Source of the DNA: Chloroflexota bacterium | GTDB lineage: Bacteria; Chloroflexota; Anaerolineae; Anaerolineales; Villigracilaceae | Assembly: GCA_019873655.1 (NCBI GenBank) | Contig: JAIOAU010000001.1 | Location: 147,984 to 211,983, forward strand | DNA: 64,000 bases | Direction of reading: 5' to 3' | Translations under genes and position numbers: made by a program | The notes under the pieces: model-generated | The model's database searches: none | What the model was told of the DNA's origin: nothing | The model's input: the letters and a program-made list of their open reading frames with translations, nothing else | In this document: positions 1-9,078 of the stretch, one piece after another | How positions within the stretch are numbered: the stretch's first letter is position 1 | Layout of the letters: each line of letters starts with the position of its first letter

Positions 1-813
1 GGCCTGGACCTGATCGCGGCTGCCGATCAGCCGGACGATCTCCATGTTTTTCGGGTCGTGAATCTGGGTGACGATGTGGTAGGGTTCGGCGCGCCGGTCG
101 GGGTTGTTGGTCAACGCCAGGATGGTCTTGACAACCTGCGAGTCGGGGTCGTCGCCTTCGGGGGGTAGGATGATGATGGCTTTGGCCGTGTGCGGGTTGG
201 CGATTTCGAGGTCGGTCATGTCGATGGGGTTGCCCGAGCGGCAGATGATGCGCGTCCGGCCGCGGCGCTCGACCCGCGCCCGAATCTCGTCCTCCATCTC
301 GACCTTGTCGCGGTCGGCCAGGACGACGAGGCAGGCTTTCTTCTGATTTTCGTTGGCGATCATCAACTCCGAGAGGATGGTGAAAATCTGCGGCGACCAG
401 CCGAGGATGAGCGTGTGGTCCTCTTCCAGCACTTGCGAGCGGCCCTTGCGCAGTTCGTCCAGTTTGCCCTCCACCCCGGCGGTCAGGACGCCGATCAGGG
501 TGCTGACGATGAGGATGCCGCCGATGGTGACGAAGAGCATGACCAGGCGGAATCCCCAGCCCTGGTCCGATCCCATCGTGCCGGCGTCGAAGGTGCGCAT
601 CAGGCTCTCCCAGGCGGCCTCGACGAAGCCCATCGGCTCGGTGCTGCCCTCGGGCGCGAGGGGCAGCCCGCCCAGGCTGATGACCGCCCCGGCGATCAGG
701 ATGATCAACAGCGAGACCAGCCCCAGACCGCCAATCAGGGCAACGGTGCCTTTGGACATGAAGTTATCGAAAAAGTATTGAAAACGCTGTTTGAGGGTGG
801 GTTTCTTGACCAC
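1..813 (-). CDS. CASTOR/POLLUX-like ion channel, N-terminal part (runs off window)
   Basis: The reading frame stays open from a GTG start at 813 to the window edge (271 codons visible; the C-terminus is missing). An AGGAGG ribosome-binding site lies 7 bases before the GTG. Residues 23-48 and 88-113 are two hydrophobic membrane segments separated by an acidic extracytoplasmic loop. From about residue 133 (HTLILGWSPQ) a Rossmann-like regulatory domain of TrkA-N/RCK type begins. This architecture is that of the CASTOR/POLLUX/DMI1-related putative ion channels, which gate cations through cytoplasmic nucleotide-binding domains. It is divergent from the UPF0173 gene. The family call is good; the transported ion is unknown. 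Confidence 0.8.
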   Translation of the reverse strand, partial: MVKKPTLKQRFQYFFDNFMSKGTVALIGGLGLVSLLIILIAGAVISLGGLPLAPEGSTEPMGFVEAAWESLMRTFDAGTMGSDQGWGFRLVMLFVTIGGILIVSTLIGVLTAGVEGKLDELRKGRSQVLEEDHTLILGWSPQIFTILSELMIANENQKKACLVVLADRDKVEMEDEIRARVERRGRTRIICRSGNPIDMTDLEIANPHTAKAIIILPPEGDDPDSQVVKTILALTNNPDRRAEPYHIVTQIHDPKNMEIVRLIGSRDQVQA

Positions 814-926
814 AGCGAACCTCCTGCTCGAAGGGGATCGACTTTCAGGAAGCCGTCCCTGGGATTTCCAAGACCCCAATGATGCTTCTCTTGGCAGAAC
901 GACGACTTTGCGCCCGGCCTGCCAAT

Positions 927-955
927 ACTATACTGGAAAATCGAAGGACTGGCAA
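927..955 (-). promoter_or_regulatory. Promoter for the ion-channel gene
   Basis: On the minus strand TTGCCA (955-950) is followed after exactly 17 bases by TATAGT (932-927), a good sigma-70-type pair. Transcription would start near 920, leaving a leader of about 107 bases before the GTG at 813. Confidence 0.55.
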
Positions 956-984
956 GCGAAGCCGATGCTTGCGCGTTGTCTCGT

Positions 985-1013
985 TTGACCCCGGCGGCCA
1001 TTTTGCCTATACT
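985..1013 (+). promoter_or_regulatory. Promoter for the UPF0173 hydrolase gene
   Basis: TTGACC (985-990) and TATACT (1008-1013) are separated by 17 bases. The start point would be near 1020, about 36 bases before the ATG at 1056. It forms a divergent pair with the promoter at 927-955. Confidence 0.6.
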
Positions 1014-1055
1014 TAAAGCGACGAATCCTTTGTCCCCATTCTATCAGGAGGAAAA

Positions 1056-1736
1056 ATGACCACCCTCACCTGGTACGGACACGCCACCCTCGGACTCGAG
1101 ACCGTCGGCTACAAAATCCTGATCGACCCGTTCTTCAGCGGCAACCCGGCCGCGGCGGTCAGCGCCGAGACGGTCGCCGCCGACTTCATCCTCGTCACCC
1201 ACGGCCACGGCGACCACATCGGCGACACGGTCGCCATCGCCCGCCGCACCGGCGCGCTGGTCATCAGCAACTACGAAATCGCCACCTGGCTCGGCAATCA
1301 GGGCGTAAAAACGCACGGCCAGCACCTCGGCGGCGGCTTCAAACACCCCTTCGGCTACCTCAAACTGACTCTCGCCCTGCACGGATCCGCCCTGCCCGAC
1401 GGCTCCTACGGCGGCAACCCGGCCGGTTTCCTGCTCACCACCAACGACGGCAAGAAAATCTACCTGGCGGGCGATACCGGTCTGTTCTACGACATGAAAT
1501 TGATCGGCGAGGAGGGCCTCGACCTGGCCGTCCTGCCCATCGGCGACAACTTCACGATGGGCCCGGCCGACGCGCTGCGGGCCGTCAAACTGCTGACGCC
1601 CAAGACCGTCATCCCGATTCACTTCGGGACCTGGGGCCTGATCGACCAGGACCCGGCGTCCTGGGCCGCTCAGGTGGAAAAAGAGACGACCAGCAAGGTG
1701 GTCGTCCTGAAGCCGGGCGAAAGTTTCACCCTGTAG
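1056..1736 (+). CDS. UPF0173-type metal-dependent hydrolase (metallo-beta-lactamase fold)
   Basis: A 226-residue cytoplasmic protein with the metallo-beta-lactamase metal-binding motif THGHGDH at residues 48-54. The later ligands are an Asp in LAGDTGLF (about residue 141) and a His in IPIHFGTWG (about 189). Length and the N-terminal pattern (TWYGHATL) match the UPF0173 family (B. subtilis YtkL-like), whose physiological substrate is not established. The start ATG is preceded by AGGAGGAAAA. It is a single-gene unit closed by a strong hairpin at 1744-1778. Confidence 0.88.
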   Translation: MTTLTWYGHATLGLETVGYKILIDPFFSGNPAAAVSAETVAADFILVTHGHGDHIGDTVAIARRTGALVISNYEIATWLGNQGVKTHGQHLGGGFKHPFGYLKLTLALHGSALPDGSYGGNPAGFLLTTNDGKKIYLAGDTGLFYDMKLIGEEGLDLAVLPIGDNFTMGPADALRAVKLLTPKTVIPIHFGTWGLIDQDPASWAAQVEKETTSKVVVLKPGESFTL

Positions 1737-1743
1737 ATACCAA

Positions 1744-1784
1744 CAGACGCCGCCCTCTCTGCCAGCGGGCGGCGTCTGAATTTT
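1744..1784 (+). terminator. Rho-independent terminator after the UPF0173 gene
   Basis: A 12-base stem (CAGACGCCGCCC at 1744-1755 with its complement at 1767-1778) closes an 11-base loop and is followed by AATTTT. It may also serve the converging minus-strand lipoprotein transcript that ends at 1803. Confidence 0.75.
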
Positions 1785-1802
1785 GGGGCGCGAAGAGTCG
1801 AT

Positions 1803-2777
1803 TTATCGCACCGTCAGCGTGACGGAGTTCATCGTCATCAGTGAGCCGTCGGCCATGCTCACCTCTTGCAGTTCGAGGCGGATGGTCGTCCCGGCGGGGA
1901 TGGCGCTCAGGTCAATGACGTTGTCGAATGCGCCGGGCGCGCCCATATCGGGGGCCGAGACCATGAACGGCAGGGCGGCCAACTCGGCGCCGCGCAAATC
2001 GTAGATGCGGCAGGCCAGATTGGCCTCGAAGGGGGTGATGGTCACGCTCCCGACCACCCGCACCGACCCGCTGACGGTTTCGCCCTCGCGGGGCGAGTCG
2101 ATCGTGATGCGGCGCTCCAATCCGCCCGGGGTGAAAGAGACGCGCTCGCGCAGCGCCAATACGGCTCCTTCCAGCCGATAGCGGTCAACGACGCGGAAAG
2201 ACGGGCAGCAGAGGGCGTCCGCGGAAGTGTGGACGACGACGTCGAGCAGGATGTCGCCGTCCTGCACGGTCAGGGCGTTGACCATCGGGCGATCGTCCAC
2301 CAGGGTGCTGGCGTAGAATTGCGGCTGACCGTTCTGGTCGAGGAAGACGACCAGATAGACGAAGAAGCCGCTGCCGCCGTAGTTCTCTGCAACCAGGGTG
2401 ACGGCGTCGGCGGTGCCGTCTTGGTTGAGATCGGCAAAGGCCAGGAAATCGAGCATGGAGACGGAAACGTAATCGGGGCCTTGCCCGCCCTGATAAGCGC
2501 CGTTGGCCAGTTGGACGGTTCGGAATCCGCCCAGCAGGCCGAGCATGTAACGGGCGTTGCGGACGCTTTCGGGCGTCAGAGGGGCGGGCGCGGAGGTCGG
2601 GCCGGGGGCGGCGGGGGTGGATTCGTCGGGGGCGGGGGCGAAGGGCGTCTCGCTGGGGGCGGGCGTCCAGGTGGGGCTGACCGGCGGGGGCGGCTGGGTT
2701 TCGGGCGTCGGCAGCAGGCCGCAGGCAGTCAGCAGAATGGCTGATACAAGCCAGACCCTTACGAGGTTGCGTGTCAT
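1803..2777 (-). CDS. Lipoprotein with Pro/Thr-rich linker and C-terminal Gmad2-like domain
   Basis: The start is placed at the ATG at 2777 because AGGAGGCGAT precedes it; the frame is open further upstream but that part overlaps the neighbouring gene. The product has 324 residues. Residues 5-18 are hydrophobic and end in the lipobox LTAC (Cys19), so it should be a membrane-anchored lipoprotein. A low-complexity Pro/Thr/Ala linker covers about residues 22-66. The middle region contains DLNQDGTADAV, resembling a dockerin/FG-GAP-type calcium loop. The last 90 or so residues (IDSPREGETVSGSVRVVGSV onward) look like the Gmad2 immunoglobulin-like domain found on spore and envelope lipoproteins. It is probably co-transcribed with the gene ending at 2797, 19 bases upstream. 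Confidence 0.75.
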   Translation of the reverse strand: MTRNLVRVWLVSAILLTACGLLPTPETQPPPPVSPTWTPAPSETPFAPAPDESTPAAPGPTSAPAPLTPESVRNARYMLGLLGGFRTVQLANGAYQGGQGPDYVSVSMLDFLAFADLNQDGTADAVTLVAENYGGSGFFVYLVVFLDQNGQPQFYASTLVDDRPMVNALTVQDGDILLDVVVHTSADALCCPSFRVVDRYRLEGAVLALRERVSFTPGGLERRITIDSPREGETVSGSVRVVGSVTITPFEANLACRIYDLRGAELAALPFMVSAPDMGAPGAFDNVIDLSAIPAGTTIRLELQEVSMADGSLMTMNSVTLTVR

Positions 2778-2796
2778 ATCGCCTCCTGATTTATGC

Positions 2797-4002
2797 TCAC
2801 GGGGTGAGCGGCGTCCAGGTCGTACCGCCGTCGCGGGTGACGTAGAGCAGGTTGCCGCTCTCGCCAGAGGCGAGCGCCCAGCCGGTGGAGGCGTTGACGA
2901 AATCAATGAGCATGAGCGTGTCGCTCAGGTTCAGGTTGGGCATGGTGACGTCCCACGTCAGGCCGCTGTCGTGGGAGAAATACAGCGCCGGGCCGCCGTC
3001 CCACAGGAAGATGTCGAGCAAACTGGCGTAGGAATGCCGGCCGATGGCGTTGATGGGGAAGGTGCGGCCCCAGGTCTGGCCGCCGTCGAAGGTCAGGTAG
3101 AAGACGGTGGTGGGGACGCCCGAGAAGAGGCGGAGGCGCAGGATGCCCTCGGAGGGGTTGAAGAAGTGAGGCGCTTCGGCCTCGGTCATGCTGTTCTCGA
3201 AGCCAGGCGGCAGGGTGAGGGCCTGCTGGTTCCAGGTCAAGCCGCCGTCGGTGGTCAGGTAGAGGTAGGTGAAGCCGTCACGTGGAACCGCGCCGCCCAC
3301 CCAGCCGTAGGCGGCGTCGCGGAAGGTCATGTCGATTTTCTGGCCGCTGAGCGGCAGGCTGTCGCTGGCGCCGGGGACGGTCGGATCGTTGATGTACACC
3401 CGCGTCCAGTTTGCTCCGCCGTCGCTAGTGCGGTAGAAGGCCACCGCCTCGGAACCGGCGCCGCCGCCGAGCGAGGTCATCACGAAGCCGTTGGAGGCGT
3501 CGAAGAATTGAATCTTGCCGTTCGAGAAAGGAACCGGCGAGGAGGTCCAGGACAGGCCGCCGTTGGTGGTGCGATACAGCACGCCGCTGGCGTAGTCCAC
3601 CGGCGTAAGCACCCAGGCCAGTTCGGTGTCCTTGAAGAAGGCGTTCGGCAAGAGGCCCAGCGACCCGATTCCCGGCGGGGTGACGCTGACCCAGTTCAAC
3701 CCGCCGTCGATGGTGCGCAGGACGTACTCTTCGGTGGTGGCCCAGCCGTTGCCCTCGTCGAACATTTCGATGTAGGTCAGGGACGGGGAGGCGATGACCG
3801 GAAAAGCCGTGGCGGTGGGAATCTCCGGCGTGTCGGTGGGAATCAGCGGAGCGGGCGTGTCGGTCGGGGGAACGGGCGGCAGGGTGGGCGTCTCGGTCGG
3901 CGGCGGGACTTCGGTGGCCGGCGAGGGCAGCAGGCTGCAAGCCAGGGTAGCCAACAGCAAGGCGCTGAGGGCGACAAACAGAGATTTGGAATGAGCGGAC
4001 AT
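2797..4002 (-). CDS. YCF48/BNR-repeat lipoprotein
   Basis: The start is placed at the ATG at 4002 rather than the one at 4008, because the AAGGAG ribosome-binding site ends only one base before the 4008 codon. The product has 401 residues: a signal peptide ending in the lipobox LATLAC, a Pro/Thr linker to about residue 60, then repeated DGGxTW units (GGLNWVS, GGLSWTS, GGANWTR, GGLTWNQ, GGQTWGR, SGLTWDV, GGTTWTP). These are the blades of a YCF48/BNR-type beta-propeller. Such lipoproteins are frequent in Chloroflexota, and their role is unknown outside the photosystem assembly factor. It is the first gene of a two-gene unit with the lipoprotein at 1803-2777. Confidence 0.82.
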   Translation of the reverse strand: MSAHSKSLFVALSALLLATLACSLLPSPATEVPPPTETPTLPPVPPTDTPAPLIPTDTPEIPTATAFPVIASPSLTYIEMFDEGNGWATTEEYVLRTIDGGLNWVSVTPPGIGSLGLLPNAFFKDTELAWVLTPVDYASGVLYRTTNGGLSWTSSPVPFSNGKIQFFDASNGFVMTSLGGGAGSEAVAFYRTSDGGANWTRVYINDPTVPGASDSLPLSGQKIDMTFRDAAYGWVGGAVPRDGFTYLYLTTDGGLTWNQQALTLPPGFENSMTEAEAPHFFNPSEGILRLRLFSGVPTTVFYLTFDGGQTWGRTFPINAIGRHSYASLLDIFLWDGGPALYFSHDSGLTWDVTMPNLNLSDTLMLIDFVNASTGWALASGESGNLLYVTRDGGTTWTPLTP

Positions 4003-4045
4003 AGGCATCTCTCCTTTTCACCTTTCCCCGCCCTGACGGCGGAGT

Positions 4046-5254
4046 TCATCCGATGAATTCGACGATCGTGGCTTCGCCCTGGCCGACGCCGACGCACAGC
4101 GTCGCCAGGCCGTATTTTACATTGCCGCGGCGGCGCATTTCGTGCAGCAGGGTGGTCAGGATGCGCGCCCCCGAACAGCCGAGCGGGTGGCCGAGGGCAA
4201 TCGCCCCGCCGTTGACGTTGACAATCTCCATGTCGAGGCCGAGGTCTTCGATGACGGCCAGGGCCTGGACGGCGAAGGCTTCGTTCAGTTCGATCAGGCC
4301 GATGTCAGAGAGCGTCAGCCCGGCGCGGGCGAGGGCCTTTTGCGTCGCCGGGACGGGCCCCAGCCCCATGATGCGCGGCGGGACCCCGGCGGCGGCCGCG
4401 GCGACAATCCGCGCCAGCGGCCGGAGGCCGAGTTGCCGCGCTTTCTCCTCGCTCATGACCAGCAGGGCCGCCGCGCCGTCGTTCAGCCCCGAAGAGTTCC
4501 CGGCCGTCACCGTGCCGCCCTCGCGGAAGGCCGGTTTGAGTTTGGCCAGGCTTTCCAGGGTCGTGTCGCGGCGCGGACGTTCGTCCGTATCCACCACCTT
4601 CGGCTCGCCCTTGCGCTGGGGGATGGTCACGGGGACGATTTCCTCGGCGAATTTACCCGAGTCGATGGCGGCGACGGCGCGCTGATGCGAGCGCAGGGCG
4701 AACTCATCCTGCATTTGCCGCGTGAGGTGCGGCTTCATCTCGGCGATGTTTTCGGCCGTCTCGCCCATCTGCTCGATGCCGTACATTTCCTTCATCTTTG
4801 GGTTGGGGTAGCGCCAGCCGAGGGCCGTGTCCCAGGCGGTCAGGTTGCCGAAGGGGTAGCCGCTCTCGGCCTTGGGCAGGGAGTAGGGGGCGCGGGACAT
4901 GGACTCCACGCCGCCGGCGATGAAGACCTCCCCCTCGCTGGCGCGGATGGCGCGCGCCGCGAAGTTGACCGCCGCCAGCCCCGAAGCGCACAGCCGGTTC
5001 ACGGTCACGCCGCCGACCTCGACCGGCAAACCGGCCAGCAAGGCGGCCATGCGCGCCACGTTGCGGTTGTCCTCCCCGGCCTGGTTGGCGCAGCCGAAAT
5101 AGACTTCCTCCACCAGCGCCGGGTCGAGGCGGTTGCGCTCGACAATCGTGCGGATGACATGCGCGGCCAGGTCGTCCGGGCGGACGGCGGCCAGCGCCCC
5201 GCCCAGCGCGCCAATGGGCGTGCGGATGGCGTCGATGAGGACGGCTTCGGGCAT
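4046..5254 (-). CDS. Thiolase (acetyl-CoA C-acyltransferase)
   Basis: The 402-residue product starts at the ATG at 5254, preceded by GGAGGGTTC. It has the full thiolase catalytic set: the acyl-enzyme cysteine in NRLCASG (Cys89), the [10 protein letters not shown] histidine (His356) and the second cysteine in LCVGVGQG (Cys387), plus the NEAFA loop. It makes or cleaves acyl-CoAs with CoA. The sequence type is near PcaF/beta-ketoadipyl-CoA and acetyl-CoA acetyltransferases, and the chain-length preference cannot be told from sequence. It is divergent from the 2-oxoacid oxidoreductase operon at 5487, which also produces acyl-CoA, so a joint role in branched-chain amino acid or acyl-CoA metabolism is plausible. 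Confidence 0.9.
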   Translation of the reverse strand: MPEAVLIDAIRTPIGALGGALAAVRPDDLAAHVIRTIVERNRLDPALVEEVYFGCANQAGEDNRNVARMAALLAGLPVEVGGVTVNRLCASGLAAVNFAARAIRASEGEVFIAGGVESMSRAPYSLPKAESGYPFGNLTAWDTALGWRYPNPKMKEMYGIEQMGETAENIAEMKPHLTRQMQDEFALRSHQRAVAAIDSGKFAEEIVPVTIPQRKGEPKVVDTDERPRRDTTLESLAKLKPAFREGGTVTAGNSSGLNDGAAALLVMSEEKARQLGLRPLARIVAAAAAGVPPRIMGLGPVPATQKALARAGLTLSDIGLIELNEAFAVQALAVIEDLGLDMEIVNVNGGAIALGHPLGCSGARILTTLLHEMRRRGNVKYGLATLCVGVGQGEATIVEFIG

Positions 5255-5486
5255 GAACCCTCCAGACAGCGAGATATGTTCCATGTAATTCTACCACCGG
5301 CCTTGCGAAAAGAAGCGGGAATGAACCGCGCCGGGGCCGGTTTTCCGGACTTCGGACAAGAGGAAGATTGTATGCGCCGAAAAATGACGCTTGGCACTAT
5401 GCGTAACAGGGGAGAAAAGCCATAATCGAAACGGGTAGAAATTTCCACCTAATCTTGTCCCAATTCTCAAGAAGGAGGCAAGGTCC

Positions 5487-5738
5487 ATGCCTGCCAAAGG
5501 AACGATCGAAGTCAACGATCTGTATTGCAAAGGCTGTGAACTGTGCGTCGCTGCCTGCCCGCCGCAGGTGCTGGCGCTCGACATGGAGCGCCTGACGCCC
5601 AAGGGCTATCACCCCGTTCACATCGTCAAAGAAGGCTGCACCGGCTGCGCGATTTGCGCGCTGGTCTGCCCGGACGCGGCCATCACCGTCTATCGCGAAG
5701 TCACCAAGGCCGCCGCGCCGGTTGCGGCAGGAGGTTGA
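5487..5738 (+). CDS. 2-oxoacid:ferredoxin oxidoreductase, delta (2[4Fe-4S]) subunit
   Basis: An 83-residue ferredoxin-type subunit with two CxxCxxCxxxC(P) clusters, at Cys14/17/20/24 and Cys51/54/57/61, each ending in Cys-Pro. It passes electrons from the thiamine-diphosphate centre of the enzyme to ferredoxin. An AAGGAGG site precedes the ATG. It is the first gene of a tight four-gene operon: 3 bases separate it from the alpha-subunit gene. The order delta-alpha-beta-gamma is the usual one for four-subunit 2-oxoacid oxidoreductases. Confidence 0.9.
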   Translation: MPAKGTIEVNDLYCKGCELCVAACPPQVLALDMERLTPKGYHPVHIVKEGCTGCAICALVCPDAAITVYREVTKAAAPVAAGG

Positions 5739-5741
5739 ACC

Positions 5742-6857
5742 ATGGCGCGTGAACTTTGGGAAGGGAACCAGGCGATTGCCGAGGCGGCCATCCGGGTTGG
5801 GCTGGAAGCCTATTTCGGCTATCCGATCACCCCGCAGAACGAAATTCTCGAGTGGATGTCGAAGCGCCTGCCCGAACTGGGGCGCGCCTTCGTCCAGGCC
5901 GAGGCCGAACTGGGGGCGATCAACATGGTCTATGGCGCGGCCTGCACGGGCGCGCGGGTGATGACCTCCTCTTCCAGCCCGGGCATCAGCCTGATGATGG
6001 AGGGCCTCTCGTACATCGCCGGGACCGAGGTGCCGATGGTGCTGGTCAACGTGATGCGCGGCGGCCCGGGGCTGGGCAACATCGCCCCCTCGCAGGCCGA
6101 CTACAATCAAATCTGCAAGGGCGGCGGCCACGGCGACTATCATCCCATCGTCCTCGCCCCTGCTTCCATCCAGGAGGCGGTGGACCTGATGCCGGTGGCT
6201 TTCGACCTGGCCGAGAAATATCTGAATATCTGCTGTATCTTGATTGACGGCTCGATTGGTCAGATGATGGAGCCGGTGGAACTGCCCGAAATGCGCCCGG
6301 TAGTGCGCAAGGACTACCCCTGGGCGGTCAACGGGGCGAAGGGACGCCCGCGCCGCATCCTGACCTCGATCTACCTCGATCCGCCCGAAGAGGAGAAGAC
6401 CAACCTGCGCCTGCTCAAGCGCTGGCGGGAAGCGCAGGAGAAAGAAATCCGTTACAAAGAGTATTTCATCGAGGACGCCGAATTCGTCGTCATCGGCTTT
6501 GGCACGGCCGGACGGGTGGCGCTGTCCGCCGTCCGCGCCGCCCGCGCCCAAGGCATCAAGGTCGGGCTGTTCCGCCCGATCACCGTCGCGCCGTTCCCCT
6601 ACAAGCGCCTCGCCGAACTGGCGCGGCAGGCCAGCGCCTTCCTGGTGGTCGAGATGAACGCCGGTCAGATGCTCGAGGACGTGCGCCTGGCCGTCAACGG
6701 CAGCATCCCCATCGAATTCTACGGACGGCTGGGCGGCGTGGTGCCGTTCCCGGATGAAATCCTGAGCGAAATCCAGCGCGTGGCGAAGGCCAAACTGAGA
6801 GCCGACTCCGACCCGATTGCGGACTGGATGAAGCGCATGGAAATGATTGCGAGGTAA
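5742..6857 (+). CDS. vorB: 2-oxoacid:ferredoxin oxidoreductase alpha subunit (VorB/KorA type)
   Basis: The 371-residue alpha subunit carries the pyrimidine-binding domain ([20 protein letters not shown], about residues 54-73), then the [10 protein letters not shown] segment and the C-terminal transketolase-like domain. The IKGGGHGDY-like stretch (residues 126-134) and overall length resemble proteins usually named 3-methyl-2-oxobutanoate dehydrogenase subunit VorB, but KorA (2-oxoglutarate) is closely related and cannot be excluded. Reaction: oxidative decarboxylation of a 2-oxoacid to acyl-CoA with reduction of ferredoxin. The beta-subunit gene follows after 2 bases. Confidence 0.85.
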   Translation: MARELWEGNQAIAEAAIRVGLEAYFGYPITPQNEILEWMSKRLPELGRAFVQAEAELGAINMVYGAACTGARVMTSSSSPGISLMMEGLSYIAGTEVPMVLVNVMRGGPGLGNIAPSQADYNQICKGGGHGDYHPIVLAPASIQEAVDLMPVAFDLAEKYLNICCILIDGSIGQMMEPVELPEMRPVVRKDYPWAVNGAKGRPRRILTSIYLDPPEEEKTNLRLLKRWREAQEKEIRYKEYFIEDAEFVVIGFGTAGRVALSAVRAARAQGIKVGLFRPITVAPFPYKRLAELARQASAFLVVEMNAGQMLEDVRLAVNGSIPIEFYGRLGGVVPFPDEILSEIQRVAKAKLRADSDPIADWMKRMEMIAR

Positions 6858-6859
6858 AC

Positions 6860-7639
6860 ATGGCTACGTTGATGGTTCCCGAAAACCTGGTCTATGAACG
6901 CCCGCATTCCTTCACGGATGCGCCGACCCACTACTGCCCCGGTTGTACACACGGCGTGGCGCACCGCCTGATTGCCGAAGTCCTGGAGGAGATGAACCTG
7001 ACCGAGCGGACGATTGGCGTCGCGCCGGTCGGCTGCGCGGTCTTTGCCTACAACTACTTCGACACCGACTTCGTCGAGGCGGCGCACGGACGCGCCCCGG
7101 CGATGGCGACCGGCATCAAGCGCTGTCTGCCCGATCACATCGTCTTCACCTACCAGGGCGACGGCGACCTGGCCTCCATCGGCATGGGCGAAATCGTCCA
7201 CGCCGCGGCGCGCGGGGAGAACATCACCGTCATCTTCATCAATAACGCCAACTACGGCATGACCGGCGGCCAGATGGCCCCCACCACCCTGCCGGGCATG
7301 AAGACCACCTCCTCGCCCGACGGCCGCGACGTGGAGACGCAGGGCTACCCCATCCGCATGGCCGAGATGCTCGCCACGCTCGACGGCGCGGGCTACGTTG
7401 TCCGCCGCAGTTTGCACGACCCGGCCAACATCCGCAAGGCCAAGAAGGCCATCCGCACCGCCTTCGAGGTCCAGGAGCGCAAACTGGGCTTCTCGATGGT
7501 TGAACTCCTGTCGACCTGCCCCTCGAACTGGAACCTGACGCCGGTCGAGTCGCTCAAGTGGCTGGAGGAACACATGCTTCCCTTCTACCCGCTCGGCGAT
7601 TACAAGGTTGCCCCGGCCGTTGCGGCGGCCAAGATTTAG
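6860..7639 (+). CDS. 2-oxoacid:ferredoxin oxidoreductase beta (thiamine diphosphate) subunit
   Basis: The 259-residue product contains the CPGC motif ([14 protein letters not shown], about residues 23-36), the GDGD(L)AS magnesium/thiamine-diphosphate motif (about 96-102) and the [16 protein letters not shown] segment typical of 2-oxoacid:acceptor oxidoreductase beta subunits. It pairs with the alpha subunit to form the active site. It lies 2 bases after the alpha gene and 10 bases before the gamma gene. Confidence 0.9.
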   Translation: MATLMVPENLVYERPHSFTDAPTHYCPGCTHGVAHRLIAEVLEEMNLTERTIGVAPVGCAVFAYNYFDTDFVEAAHGRAPAMATGIKRCLPDHIVFTYQGDGDLASIGMGEIVHAAARGENITVIFINNANYGMTGGQMAPTTLPGMKTTSSPDGRDVETQGYPIRMAEMLATLDGAGYVVRRSLHDPANIRKAKKAIRTAFEVQERKLGFSMVELLSTCPSNWNLTPVESLKWLEEHMLPFYPLGDYKVAPAVAAAKI

Positions 7640-7649
7640 GAGGTCCACG

Positions 7650-8210
7650 ATGCAGACTGAACTGATTCTCTCCGGTTTCGGCGGACAGGGCATCATGTTT
7701 GCCGGTCAGGTGCTTTCGTACGCGGCGATGGACGCTGGCAAGCAGGTGACCTGGATTCCGTCCTACGGTCCCGAAATGCGCGGCGGGACGGCCAACTGCA
7801 CGGTCGTCATCGCGGACGAGGAAATCGGCTCGCCGGTGGTCAAGAACCCGGACGTGGCCCTGGTCATGAATCTGCCCTCGCTCGACAAGTACGAGCCGCT
7901 GGTCAAGCCGGGCGGAATGCTGGTCATCAACGAGTCGATGGTGGACCGCGGGGCGCGGCGCGACGACATCACGGTCGTCACCGTGCCGTGCAGTGAGATT
8001 GCCGAGGAAATCGGCAGCATCAAGATGGCGAACATGGTGGCCGTCGGCGCGCTGTTGAGCGGGCTGAAGGAACTGACCGTCGCCGACGTGGAAGCGGCGC
8101 TCAACGCCCACATGCCCGGCCGCCATAAGCACTTGCTACCCAAGAACATCGAGGCGATTCACAAGGGCTACGAGTACGCCAGGGCGCACACGGTGAAGGC
8201 GAAGGGGTAG
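7650..8210 (+). CDS. 2-oxoacid:ferredoxin oxidoreductase gamma subunit
   Basis: The start is the ATG at 7650, preceded by TTAGGAGGTCC. The 186-residue protein begins with the family's diagnostic GFGGQGIMFAGQVLSYAA (residues 8-25) and continues with SYGPEMRGGTANCTVVI. This domain binds the CoA substrate in the complex. It is the last gene of the operon and is followed by a hairpin at 8252-8279. Confidence 0.9.
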   Translation: MQTELILSGFGGQGIMFAGQVLSYAAMDAGKQVTWIPSYGPEMRGGTANCTVVIADEEIGSPVVKNPDVALVMNLPSLDKYEPLVKPGGMLVINESMVDRGARRDDITVVTVPCSEIAEEIGSIKMANMVAVGALLSGLKELTVADVEAALNAHMPGRHKHLLPKNIEAIHKGYEYARAHTVKAKG

Positions 8211-8251
8211 GGGGAGGGAAACAGGGAGGAGGTAGACAGGTAGTAAAGGAA

Positions 8252-8286
8252 AGCCCCGGCTCGAAGAGAGACCGGGGCTGTTAGTT
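8252..8286 (+). terminator. Terminator after the 2-oxoacid oxidoreductase operon
   Basis: AGCCCCGG (8252-8259) pairs with CCGGGGCT (8272-8279) around a 12-base loop, followed by GTTAGTTT. The T-tract is imperfect, so strength is uncertain. Confidence 0.55.
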
Positions 8287-8322
8287 TCAACCCAAAAAGC
8301 ATGTTCAGGGGCGGAAATTTTG

Positions 8323-8685
8323 TTATCCTGTTTCGGTAAGGTCTGCCCCTTTGTCTCTCAAAATTTCCCTGACCATCTTGACGAGCGCAGGGATTTCATT
8401 TTCCACAATGTCCCAGACCGTCTCTTCGTCAACTCCAAAGTATTCGTGCGCAACGATGTCCCGGAAGCCTGCAATTTTCCGCCATTTGATATCCGGATAC
8501 CTTTGCCTGGTTTCCTCTGATATGTGTTTTGCCGCTTCTCCGATGACTTCCAAATTCCGCAGCACGGCGTCGAAAATCAGGTCGTCACGGACAAAGTCCT
8601 GATACGTTACCCCCTTCGTGTATTTCAAGACTTTTTCGCACGCTTCCTGGATATCGGCAAGGTAAAGGAACTCGTCACGCGACAT
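8323..8685 (-). CDS. HepT-like ribonuclease toxin (DUF86)
   Basis: A 120-residue, mainly helical protein of the HepT/DUF86 (HEPN) family. It has the Rx4H ribonuclease motif in RDIVAH (Arg75 to His80) followed by Tyr82. In characterised pairs HepT cleaves RNA and is silenced by tri-AMPylation of a tyrosine by the partner MntA nucleotidyltransferase. Its start overlaps the 3' end of the MntA-like gene by 11 bases, so the two are translationally coupled. Base composition is lower in GC than the flanking oxidoreductase operons, consistent with acquisition. Confidence 0.85.
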   Translation of the reverse strand: MSRDEFLYLADIQEACEKVLKYTKGVTYQDFVRDDLIFDAVLRNLEVIGEAAKHISEETRQRYPDIKWRKIAGFRDIVAHEYFGVDEETVWDIVENEIPALVKMVREILRDKGADLTETG

Positions 8686-8965
8686 GGATAAGGTCCCGCA
8701 TAATGTAAGGTTTCATGCGCGGCTTGATTGCCTTCGGTGTGACCAGGTCTGTTTTACAGCCCAGCAATCCTTCCAGGTAGAATTTCGTGTCCATGTAACG
8801 GTCGAAGGTCGCCTTACCATCGAATTCGACCAGAATATCCACGTCGCTGCCCGGACGGGCCTCGTCGCGCGCGACCGAACCGAAAAGATACAACGCCTTG
8901 ACCCCCAATTTTTCCAATTGGGCGCGATTCTTGCGGATGCGGGCAATGACCGTTCGGCGTTTCAT
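8675..8965 (-). CDS. MntA-like nucleotidyltransferase antitoxin
   Basis: A 96-residue minimal nucleotidyltransferase with the motif GSVARDEARPGSDVD (Gly29-Ser30, Asp41 and Asp43), the GSx10DxD signature of the MNT family. In known systems this protein AMPylates and neutralises HepT. It is upstream of and overlaps the HepT gene. The start ATG at 8965 has no strong ribosome-binding site. Confidence 0.85.
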   Translation of the reverse strand: MKRRTVIARIRKNRAQLEKLGVKALYLFGSVARDEARPGSDVDILVEFDGKATFDRYMDTKFYLEGLLGCKTDLVTPKAIKPRMKPYIMRDLIHVA

Positions 8966-9013
8966 ACTTTGATTATATCAAGAACTTCAAGCGCGCGTTG
9001 GTCAACGCTTGTG

Positions 9014-9072
9014 GCGCAAATCTCCGATTTGCGCAGGCAGGCCCCACGCGCGGGCAGACCGAAGGTCTGCCC
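9014..9072. repeat. Two adjacent short dispersed-type palindromes
   Basis: GCGCAAATC/GATTTGCGC (9014-9034) and GGGCAGACC/GGTCTGCCC (9052-9072) are two perfect 9-base stems with 3-base loops. They lie between the antitoxin gene and the degraded STAND locus. They have no T-tract and look like small mobile palindromes rather than terminators. Confidence 0.6.
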
Positions 9073-9078
9073 CACGTT

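Noticed and set aside
5391-5426. TTGGCA and CATAAT as a promoter for the 2-oxoacid oxidoreductase operon
   Set aside because: The spacing is 24 bases; no convincing promoter was found before the operon.
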